A stretch of DNA of 8,685 nt from a bacterium (GTDB lineage: Bacteria; Oederibacteriota; PGYV01; DSBP01), in assembly GCA_011049465.1 (NCBI GenBank), contig DSBP01000106.1, forward strand, positions 1-8,685, read 5' to 3'. The notes under the pieces were generated by a model, which was not told the DNA's origin, did not search any database, and was given only the letters and a program-made list of their open reading frames with translations. Below, one piece after another: positions 1 through 5,193 of the stretch (positions within the stretch are counted from its first letter, which is position 1; the number at the start of each line of letters is the position of its first letter). Made by a program: the position numbers and the translations under genes.

Positions 1-40
1 GCAATGGTTATTTAGCAACCGACAAAAAACAAGGAAAAAT
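1..40. repeat. Tail module of a further repeat copy at the left edge
   Basis: Bases about 6-38 resemble bases about 796-830: a GGTT..TTAGCA.CC mini-hairpin followed by an identical CAAAAAACAAGG. The same short module therefore stands on both sides of the repeat array. At the left edge it may be the end of another copy that begins outside the window. No coding potential is seen here. The similarity was found by eye, so the exact boundaries are approximate. Confidence 0.55.
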
Positions 41-65
41 TAATGTGATGCGTTGTTTTTCGTAG

Positions 66-85
66 GGGCGATTCACGAATCGCCC
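66..85. repeat. Perfect short palindrome with 9-bp arms
   Basis: GGGCGATTC (66-74) and GAATCGCCC (77-85) are exact reverse complements separated by AC. Intergenic palindromes with this kind of GGGCGATTC arm are, as I recall, dispersed in many bacterial genomes. No run of T follows, so it does not look like an intrinsic terminator. It could be a dispersed palindromic repeat or a protein-binding site. Function is unknown. Confidence 0.7.
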
Positions 86-161
86 AAGGCGGGTTGTCTT
101 TCGGGGGTTGTACTAACTTTAAACTTTAAGATTTCAGTTTTCAGTTGCCTTTGTTGAGGTG

Positions 162-368
162 GGACGGGGCAGGCAGCGGAGAAATTTCCCTGATTGCCAT
201 GGGTCTGATCATGTTAATCTCACGATAGACTGCTGTGCGCGACCCGGCTTGCGCACTATTATGGGCGGGTAGTTTTCGGAAGGCTTGTAGATTCGAGGCG
301 GGGCGAGGAGTTGCTTATACCTGATATAGGCATTAAATCAGGAAAATTTTCCGCTGCCCGCCCCGTCC
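162..368. mobile_element. MITE-like inverted-repeat element, copy A
   Basis: The ends are inverted repeats of 28 bases (162-189 against 341-368) with three mismatches. Outer ends are GGACGGGGC on the left and GCCCCGTCC on the right. The pairing continues inward imperfectly: CCTGATTGCC at 189-198 faces GGCATTAAATCAGG at 329-342. The interior holds a smaller hairpin, GTGCGC (235-240) with GCGCAC (251-256). There is no transposase gene and no clear target-site duplication. A non-autonomous miniature element is one reading; a structured RNA or a recombination site is another. Confidence 0.6.
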
Positions 369-459
369 TGCGGTAGTGGGTGTTGGGGTAAAGGTTGTTT
401 TGTAATCGTATTAACTTTGAACTTTCAAATTTCAGTTTTCAGTTGCCTTTGTTGAGGTG

Positions 460-669
460 GGACGGGGCAGGCAGCGGAGAAATTTCGCCGATTTACATCG
501 GCGGCGAGCCTGTTCGAGTGTTGACTCGTGAATATACGCGATTAGGCTTGCGCGGGTTTTAGGGCGGCAACTCTTATGCAGGGCACAGGTGTTTGGGATA
601 TTGTTGATTAGCGTGTAACACAGACGCGCCCTGGGTTCTCGACGAAATTTTCCGCTACCCACCCCGTCC
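460..669. mobile_element. MITE-like inverted-repeat element, copy B
   Basis: The same terminal inverted repeat is seen as in the copy 298 bp upstream: 460-487 faces 643-669 with three mismatches and one single-base indel. The left arm is identical to copy A. The interior differs: it contains two perfect small hairpins, CGCCGAT/ATCGGCG (486-503) and CGAGT/ACTCG (515-528). It shares with copy A a core around GGCTTGCGC (545-553, against 246-254 in A). No gene is credible inside it. A 76-codon minus-strand reading frame across it is composed mostly of repeat sequence. Confidence 0.6.
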
Positions 670-710
670 TGCGTCAGTGTGTGTTAAGGCCAGGGTTGTT
701 TTGCAATCGG

Positions 711-830
711 TTTAACTTTAAAATTTAAAATTTCAACTTTCAGTTGCCGTACTTGATGCTGTCCGCCCCGTCCTGCGATGGTTTGTGTTAAGGCAAAGGT
801 TGCTTAGCAGCCTGCAAAAAACAAGGATTA
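711..830. repeat. Third repeat copy with the element interior deleted
   Basis: The leader (about 711-748, ending CAGTTGCC) is followed after about 16 bases by only the outermost right end of the element, GCCCCGTCCTGCG (765-777), and then by the usual tail. The left arm and the roughly 180-base interior are missing. The copy ends in the GGTTGCTTAGCAGCC hairpin and CAAAAAACAAGG, the module also seen at the left edge of the window. Confidence 0.65.
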
Positions 831-864
831 AATACAGCGCCAGAATTTTTCGGATTTTAGGGTG

Positions 865-893
865 TTGACAACCGTAATTTCATAATATACAAT
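865..893 (+). promoter_or_regulatory. Sigma-70-type promoter for bioY
   Basis: A perfect -35 hexamer TTGACA (865-870) and a near-consensus -10 TACAAT (888-893) are separated by exactly 17 bases. Transcription would begin near 900, leaving a leader of only about 20 bases. That leaves no room for a riboswitch. No clear two-armed BirA-type operator overlaps it. Confidence 0.75.
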
Positions 894-910
894 TATTAAT
901 ATAAAAAAAT

Positions 911-916
911 GAGGTG
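911..916 (+). promoter_or_regulatory. Ribosome binding site fixing the bioY start
   Basis: GAGGTG lies 6 bases before ATG 923. A longer in-frame reading from GTG 914 would begin inside this Shine-Dalgarno sequence, so the ATG is preferred. Confidence 0.75.
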
Positions 917-922
917 AAGACA

Positions 923-1480
923 ATGAACGCAAGGGAACTGGCTGCAACAAGAGTATTAACAAGTGAAACGCAAAAAGCGGTCTTTTTTATCGGGGCTTTT
1001 GCGGCCCTGACATTTTTAGGGTCGCTCGTCAGGGTTTATCTTCCTTTTACGCCGGTGCCTGTAACGCTGCAGACCTTATTTGTATTTCTTTCGGTCTATT
1101 ATCTGAGGCCGGGGCATGCCGGTTTATCTCAGTCGCTTTATATATTCGCCGGGCTTATTGGAGCGCCGGTGTTTGCCGCGGGAATAACCGGGGCGCTTAT
1201 TCTTGTGGGCCCGACCGCCGGGTATCTTGCGGGTTTTATTGTTGCGGCTGTTGTGATGGCGTTTTTATACGGAAAAGCCGGGAAAATGAGTGTTTTAAAG
1301 GCAGCGGTTATTTTTACTGCGGGGACAGTCATAATTTATTCTCTGGGAATCTTAAACCTTGTGCTTGTTTATAAACTCAGCCCTGTGCAGGCATTTACGG
1401 CAGGCGCGCTTCCTTTTATACCGGGAGATGTGCTTAAAATAGCTGCAGCCGCGGCATTTTGTAAAATAGCTGTCAAGTAG
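923..1480 (+). CDS. bioY: BioY, biotin-binding S component of an ECF transporter
   Basis: A membrane protein of 185 residues, the usual size for BioY, made almost entirely of hydrophobic segments (about six). BioY captures biotin and, with an energy-coupling module (EcfT plus two ATPases), imports it across the cytoplasmic membrane. Family hallmarks are visible: PFTPVPVTLQTLFVFL after the first membrane segment, GLIGAPVFAAG, and LVGPTAGYLAGF. I chose ATG 923 because GAGGTG precedes it at good spacing; a GTG at 914 lies within that site. No ecfA or ecfT gene is nearby, so it either shares a module encoded elsewhere or acts as a solitary BioY, as described in some bacteria. It has its own promoter at 865-893. 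The next gene starts 75 bases on, so read-through into rpoN is possible. Confidence 0.93.
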   Translation: MNARELAATRVLTSETQKAVFFIGAFAALTFLGSLVRVYLPFTPVPVTLQTLFVFLSVYYLRPGHAGLSQSLYIFAGLIGAPVFAAGITGALILVGPTAGYLAGFIVAAVVMAFLYGKAGKMSVLKAAVIFTAGTVIIYSLGILNLVLVYKLSPVQAFTAGALPFIPGDVLKIAAAAAFCKIAVK

Positions 1481-1522
1481 ATGCTGCCAGGTTTTACGGG
1501 TTTTTGTGCTTAAGAGGGGAAC

Positions 1523-1526
1523 GAGG
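1523..1526 (+). promoter_or_regulatory. Shine-Dalgarno serving the 8-codon frame before rpoN
   Basis: GAGG stands 6 bases before ATG 1533, not at a useful distance from the rpoN ATG at 1556. The region before 1556 has only a weak AGAAG. Ribosomes are therefore better positioned for the short frame than for rpoN itself. Confidence 0.45.
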
Positions 1527-1532
1527 CAAAAA

Positions 1533-1559
1533 ATGAAATCAAAAGAAGCGCGCGCATGA
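1533..1559 (+). CDS. Possible 8-codon leader peptide overlapping the rpoN start
   Basis: ATG 1533 begins a frame encoding MKSKEARA. It ends at TGA 1557-1559, which overlaps the rpoN ATG (1556-1558) as ATGA. It has a better-placed Shine-Dalgarno than rpoN. It may couple translation into rpoN by termination and re-initiation. Alternatively it may mark a one-base frame error in this sequence, so that the true rpoN N-terminus would carry these residues. The sequence cannot distinguish the two. Confidence 0.3.
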   Translation: MKSKEARA

Positions 1560-3100
1560 CTCCTTCCGGTGATTTGAATATTCAGCAGGCTATCAGGCAG
1601 GAACTCGGGCTGAAATTAACTCCTGAAATGATGCTGCGTATTGATGTTCTGCAGGCGACGCATCTTGAACTTGCCGATATATTAAACAGGGAACTTCAGG
1701 AAAACCCGCTTATTGATGAGGTTGTTTTTCAGGGAGATGAGGCGGAAAACGAAAAAAACCCCAATGATGAATCCCGGGCAGGCGAGGAAGACGGCGCCGG
1801 GGCGCAGAGCGAGAAAACCGAAGAAATAGACCTTGACGGCAGGGAAGCAAGAATGGATGAAATTAACGGGGAAGATTACAGGAATGTTTTTGATGCGGAT
1901 ACGGGATATACGGGACAGTATGAAAAGGAAAATATACCGGAGTTTGAGGGGGTAAACGACAGGGGGTACAGCGGGGTTGATTTAAGCGTGCTTAATCTTC
2001 AGGAATACCTCATTAAGCAGATTAATGAGTCGAAAATAAGCGATGAATATTACATGCCGGTATATGCTGTCATATCATTTATAGGGGACAACGGGCTGCT
2101 GGCGGAACCCGCGGAAAAAATAGCGGAGGAATCCGGCATAGAGCAGGAAAAAATACTAAAAGCAATAGAGCTGCTGAAATCCCTTGACCTTGAGCCTGCG
2201 GGTGCGGGCGCGAAGGATGTGAGGGAGAGCCTCATGATGCAGATGAGGAAAAAGGCGGGAAAAGAGTCGCTCGAATACAGGATACTCGATTTGTATTTTC
2301 CGTTGTTTCTTAAAAAAGAGAGCAAAAAACTTGCTTCTGTTTTCGGTGTCAGAGAGGATGATGTTGTGAAGGCGATTGACAGCATAAAAAGACTTAAGCT
2401 TTATCCGGGTGAAAATTTCTCGGGAGATGAGGAAATAAGGGCAAAGATATCCGGAAGGATCTCGAAAATACAGGGAAGCGAGTATGTTTCGCCGGATATC
2501 ATAATAGAAGAAGGCGGGGATGGCGGGTTCAGTGTTAGAATTGTGGGGGAAATGCCGGAAATAAAGACGAATAAGGAACTCTGGGCCGAATATAAAGCAA
2601 ATGAAAAGACAAAGGATTTTATAAAAGGCTACGAGAACAGGATAAAGGCGCTTGTATCGGCTGTGCAGGACAGGAATAATACGATTAAAGCGGTTGTTGA
2701 GAGAATCGTGGCCATACAAAAGGATTTTCTGGAAAATGAAGAGGCAGGGCTTAAGCCGCTTACGCTTAAAGAAATAGCGCTGGATGCGGGCTTGAGCGAA
2801 TCAACCGTAAGCAGGATAGTCTCGAGCAAGTATATACAGATGCCTTATGGGGTATTGCCCCTGAAAAGCCTTTTTGCCTCGCGGCTGTCAAGTGACGGCG
2901 GTAATGTCTCGGGTTCCGCGATACAGGACAGGGTGAAGCGGATAATAGAAACAGAGGGGGGCAAAAAACCGCTTACTGATACGGAAATAACAAAAATCTT
3001 GAACGGGCAGGGCATTCACATTTCAAGGAGAACGGTTACAAAATATAGGGAAAAAATGAATATTTTGCCCGCGAACATGAGAAGTGAAATAAATCCCTAA
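1556..3100 (+). CDS. rpoN: RNA polymerase sigma-54 factor RpoN
   Basis: A sigma factor of 514 residues that directs core RNA polymerase to -24/-12 promoters, where activator ATPases open the complex. Region I is near residues 7-55 and ends in LQENPLIDE. An acidic, poorly conserved region II follows, about residues 55-140. The core-binding domain comes next. The C-terminal DNA-binding part has a helix-turn-helix with ESTVSR at 415-420 and SSKYIQMPYGVLPLKSLF after it. The RpoN box reads SRRTVTKYRE at 490-499, close to the canonical ARRTVAKYRE. The family is usually about 430-500 residues; the extra length is mainly region II. Region I is unusual: where many homologues have TPQLQQAI, this one has TPEMMLRI. 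The start has a weak ribosome binding site and overlaps an 8-codon frame. The rpoN-hpf-ptsN order downstream is the classical sigma-54 neighbourhood. Confidence 0.95.
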   Translation: MTPSGDLNIQQAIRQELGLKLTPEMMLRIDVLQATHLELADILNRELQENPLIDEVVFQGDEAENEKNPNDESRAGEEDGAGAQSEKTEEIDLDGREARMDEINGEDYRNVFDADTGYTGQYEKENIPEFEGVNDRGYSGVDLSVLNLQEYLIKQINESKISDEYYMPVYAVISFIGDNGLLAEPAEKIAEESGIEQEKILKAIELLKSLDLEPAGAGAKDVRESLMMQMRKKAGKESLEYRILDLYFPLFLKKESKKLASVFGVREDDVVKAIDSIKRLKLYPGENFSGDEEIRAKISGRISKIQGSEYVSPDIIIEEGGDGGFSVRIVGEMPEIKTNKELWAEYKANEKTKDFIKGYENRIKALVSAVQDRNNTIKAVVERIVAIQKDFLENEEAGLKPLTLKEIALDAGLSESTVSRIVSSKYIQMPYGVLPLKSLFASRLSSDGGNVSGSAIQDRVKRIIETEGGKKPLTDTEITKILNGQGIHISRRTVTKYREKMNILPANMRSEINP

Positions 3101-3129
3101 TTGACATTAGCGGTTTAATATGATACTTT
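3101..3129 (+). promoter_or_regulatory. Extended -10 promoter between rpoN and hpf
   Basis: TTGACA (3101-3106) begins at the base after the rpoN stop codon. Seventeen bases later is TACTTT (3124-3129), preceded by TG at 3121-3122, an extended -10 arrangement. The start of transcription would be near 3136, about 37 bases before the hpf GTG. The promoter would let hpf and the downstream PTS genes be expressed independently of rpoN. Confidence 0.65.
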
Positions 3130-3157
3130 TAATGTATATTTTAAATAATATCAATTC

Positions 3158-3164
3158 GAGGAGG
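3158..3164 (+). promoter_or_regulatory. Strong ribosome binding site fixing the hpf GTG start
   Basis: GAGGAGG ends 8 bases before GTG 3173. A nearer ATG at 3166 is out of frame with hpf and only one base from the site, so the GTG is the best start. Confidence 0.7.
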
Positions 3165-3172
3165 CATGCGCC

Positions 3173-3718
3173 GTGCAATTCAGTATAACGGGAAGGCATG
3201 TTGACTTAACAAAGGCAATAAAGAACTACGCTGAGAAAAAATTCAGGAAAATCGAGGATTATTTTGATTTCAAAGATACCGGCCAGATGCATATTATTAT
3301 TGAGGTTCAGAAATACAGGCATATAGCAGAGGCGGTTTTGCTCTCGAAAAGGCATAAATTCACGGCAAAAGTAGAGTCAAAGGACATGTATTCATCCATA
3401 GACATGATTGAGACAAAACTGCTGGGGCAGATAAAAAAGCATAAGGACAAGATTGTAAAAGGGGAAAAAGCCAAGTCGAGGCGATATAATATTCTCGCGA
3501 ATATAACTTCGGCGAGCTCAATGAAGGGTGAAAAATATAGCGAAATTATAGAGGAGGAGCTTCACGCGTTAAAGCCCATGAATACGGAAGAGGCCACGGA
3601 AGAGCTTGAGCTTTCCCAGGAAAAAATAATGCTGTTTCATAATGTTGATTTTAACAAGCTTTGCCTTATAAGGAAGAGAAAAGACGGCAAGTATGGAATG
3701 ACTATTTCCAAATTTTAA
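3173..3718 (+). CDS. hpf: Ribosome hibernation promoting factor, long form
   Basis: A 181-residue protein of the S30AE family, which binds the small ribosomal subunit in resting cells. The N-terminal domain (about residues 1-100) begins MQFSITGRHVDLTKAIKNY, the typical HPF/YfiA opening, and has the helix with repeated lysines (KKHKDKIVKGEKAK region). A linker and a second domain follow (about 134-181), with KPMNTEEATEEL and RKRKDGKYGMT near the end. This C-terminal domain is the hallmark of long HPF, which dimerises 70S ribosomes into 100S particles without a separate RMF. The gene starts with GTG behind a strong Shine-Dalgarno. It sits between rpoN and ptsN, as in many sigma-54 operons, but has its own likely promoter at 3101-3129. 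Confidence 0.93.
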   Translation: MQFSITGRHVDLTKAIKNYAEKKFRKIEDYFDFKDTGQMHIIIEVQKYRHIAEAVLLSKRHKFTAKVESKDMYSSIDMIETKLLGQIKKHKDKIVKGEKAKSRRYNILANITSASSMKGEKYSEIIEEELHALKPMNTEEATEELELSQEKIMLFHNVDFNKLCLIRKRKDGKYGMTISKF

Positions 3719-3720
3719 AT

Positions 3721-3727
3721 GAGGTGA
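3721..3727 (+). promoter_or_regulatory. Ribosome binding site for ptsN with tandem ATG starts
   Basis: GAGGTGA lies 3 bases after the hpf stop. ATG codons at 3732 and 3735 both fall within range. A TTG at 3729 is too close to be the start. Confidence 0.6.
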
Positions 3728-3731
3728 GTTG

Positions 3732-4199
3732 ATGATGAGGATTTTGGATTTTCTCGAGAAAGATTCAATTGAGTTGACCATAAAGGCAAAGACAAAAAAA
3801 GAGGTTATTGAGGAACTTGTTGAAATACTGGCGAAAAAAAACGCGCTTCTTGACAAGAAGGCGGCCATAGAATCGCTTATGGAAAGAGAAGAACTCGGAA
3901 GCACGGGCGTGGGGCAGGGGATAGCGATACCTCACAGCAAAACAAAGGCTGTAAAGGAACTTGTCGGAGCTTTTGGAGTCTCGAAGGCGGGCGTGGATTT
4001 TGACGCGCTGGACGGAGAGACTGTGCATATATTCTTTCTGCTTCTTGCCCCCGAGGGCGCGGCAGGGCTTATGCTGAAGGCGCTGGCAAGGGTCTCAAAC
4101 TTTCTGAAGAATAAATATTACAGAAAAAAAATACTGGAATCAGCAGATAAAGACGCCGTAATCCGCATTATAGAAGAAGAAGAGAAGACGAGGCAGTAG
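3732..4199 (+). CDS. ptsN: PTS EIIA protein of the fructose/nitrogen type (PtsN-like)
   Basis: A soluble phosphocarrier of 155 residues (154 if ATG 3735 is used), the usual size of EIIA-Ntr. The opening RILDFLEKDSIELTIKAKTKKEVIEELVEIL and the motif GSTGVGQGIAIPHSKT are diagnostic. The phosphorylatable histidine is about residue 68, in AIPHSKT. It would receive phosphate from HPr or NPr and act mostly as a regulator, affecting for example potassium transport, sensor kinases or nitrogen control in other bacteria. No EIIB or EIIC of the fructose type follows, which argues for a regulatory role rather than sugar import. Its place directly after rpoN-hpf and before hprK is the conserved setting of PtsN. 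It begins 13 bases after the hpf stop, in the same operon. Confidence 0.9.
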   Translation: MMRILDFLEKDSIELTIKAKTKKEVIEELVEILAKKNALLDKKAAIESLMEREELGSTGVGQGIAIPHSKTKAVKELVGAFGVSKAGVDFDALDGETVHIFFLLLAPEGAAGLMLKALARVSNFLKNKYYRKKILESADKDAVIRIIEEEEKTRQ

Positions 4200-4220
4200 C
4201 CGCCGGATCTTCTTGAGGGA

Positions 4221-4229
4221 AGGGAAGGA
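4221..4229 (+). promoter_or_regulatory. Ribosome binding site fixing the hprK GTG start
   Basis: AGGGAAGGA ends 7 bases before GTG 4237. A longer frame opening at TTG 4213 would place this purine tract inside the gene and has no site of its own. Confidence 0.7.
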
Positions 4230-4236
4230 TGCCCCC

Positions 4237-5193
4237 GTGAACTATATAACCTTAAAAGATTTCTTTGAGGATAATAAAATTAAGTTTGGTATGTCTGTAC
4301 TTGCCGGTGCTGACATGCTTTCCAAAAAAAAAATAATAGTGCCGGATATAAACAGGCCCGGCCTGGCGCTTGCCGGATTTTTTGATTATTTCCCTTATGA
4401 ACGGCTGCAGGTTTTTGGAAAGACGGAGTTTACCTATATTAAGAAGTCCGGCAGCCGAAGGGCGGCCGGAATATTCAGCGATTTTTTTGAGAAAAAGGTG
4501 TGCTGCGCCATTATATCCAGAAACCTGAAACCGCCCGAGGGTTTTTTATCCTGCGCGAAAAAATACAGCGTTCCTGTATTGGCGTCAAGCCTTATGACTA
4601 CCAAGCTTATAAGTTCATCCCTGATTTACCTGGAAAAAAAACTGGCACCCAAGACCAGCGTCCACGGGACTTTTGTTGATGTTTACGGGATAGGAACGAT
4701 TCTTGCGGGGCGGAGCGGTATTGGAAAGAGCGAAGTGTCGCTTGAACTTGTGAAAAGAGGGCATAGGCTTGTGGCGGACGACCTGATTGAATTGTCAAAA
4801 ACCGACGATGACGCGCTTACGGGAAGAGGGCTGAATGTGGTCAGGCATCATATGGAAATAAGAGGAGTCGGGATAATAGACATAAAAAATATTTTTGGAA
4901 TTGGAGCGATAAGGGACTCGCAAAAACTTGAGCTTATAATAAACCTTGAGGAGTGGGAAAAGGGAAAAGATTATGAACGGCTGGGCATGGACGACAGTTT
5001 TGAGGAGATTTTAGGCGTAAAAGTCCCTGTAATAATAATGCCGGTCAAACCGGGCAGAAACCTGAGCGTGATTATAGAGGCCGCGGCAATGACGCAGAGG
5101 CTTAAAGCCGGAGGATATAATCCGGCAAGGGAACTCAACAAAAACATTATAAAATGGATGAAAGGAAGGGGAGATGATTTTCAAGCTGAATAA
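4237..5193 (+). CDS. hprK: HPr kinase/phosphorylase HprK
   Basis: A bifunctional enzyme of 318 residues, normal for the family. It phosphorylates HPr on its regulatory serine with ATP or pyrophosphate and also removes that phosphate, so controlling PTS flux and, in some bacteria, catabolite repression. The N-terminal domain (about 1-135) is followed by the catalytic domain. Visible there are SVHGTFVDVYG (His143), the P-loop GRSGIGKS at 158-165, RLVADD with Asp181 and Asp182, MEIRGVGIIDI with Glu207 (the family signature), and MPVKPGRNLSVIIEAAA near the C-terminus. From memory these residues match His140, Asp178, Asp179 and Glu204 of the Lactobacillus enzyme with a constant shift of three. All look intact. 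The GTG start is chosen from the Shine-Dalgarno at 4221-4229. The gene begins 37 bases after ptsN and overlaps the next gene by 20 bases. Confidence 0.95.
   Translation: MNYITLKDFFEDNKIKFGMSVLAGADMLSKKKIIVPDINRPGLALAGFFDYFPYERLQVFGKTEFTYIKKSGSRRAAGIFSDFFEKKVCCAIISRNLKPPEGFLSCAKKYSVPVLASSLMTTKLISSSLIYLEKKLAPKTSVHGTFVDVYGIGTILAGRSGIGKSEVSLELVKRGHRLVADDLIELSKTDDDALTGRGLNVVRHHMEIRGVGIIDIKNIFGIGAIRDSQKLELIINLEEWEKGKDYERLGMDDSFEEILGVKVPVIIMPVKPGRNLSVIIEAAAMTQRLKAGGYNPARELNKNIIKWMKGRGDDFQAE

Larger units (their letters stand above)
110..830. repeat. Tandem array of ~300-bp repeat units (two full, one deleted)
   Basis: The flank beginning GTAYTAACTTT occurs at 110 and 408, and a related form begins near 711. 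The spacings are 298 and about 301 bases. Each unit consists of an AT-rich leader ending in CAGTTGCC, an inverted-repeat element, and a tail beginning CTGCG and continuing with a GT-rich stretch. Copies 1 and 2 are complete; copy 3 has lost nearly all of the element. Bases 131-188 and 429-486 are identical over 58 positions. I see no plausible gene in the array, so bases 1-860 are best described as non-coding repeat DNA. Confidence 0.85.

Noticed and set aside
66..85. Intrinsic terminator
   Set aside because: The stem is perfect but no run of T follows it on either strand within a few bases.
432..662. 76-codon minus-strand reading frame in the repeat array
   Set aside because: It coincides with inverted-repeat element B and its flank, has no convincing Shine-Dalgarno or recognisable domain, and copy A lacks a matching frame in its diverged interior.
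110..830. CRISPR array
   Set aside because: The period is about 300 bases, the repeated parts are long and not separated by uniform short spacers, and no cas gene is present.
110..830. Integron cassette array with attC sites
   Set aside because: The GTT-containing stretches (GTTAAGG, GTTGGGG) do not fit the GTTRRRY/RYYYAAC core pair, there are no cassette genes, and no integrase is visible.
865..905. BirA operator over the bioY promoter
   Set aside because: A left-half-like TTGACAACC is present, but no matching inverted GGTT-type half-site occurs at the usual spacing.
893..922. Biotin or other riboswitch before bioY
   Set aside because: The predicted leader is only about 20 bases long, too short for any known riboswitch fold.
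2050..2829. Minus-strand reading frames of 66-187 codons inside rpoN
   Set aside because: They are antisense to a well-conserved gene, lack ribosome binding sites and show no domain-like composition.
4638..4660. Sigma-54 promoter candidate (TGGCAC) inside hprK
   Set aside because: The GC of the -12 element is missing at the required spacing, and the site lies within a conserved coding segment.
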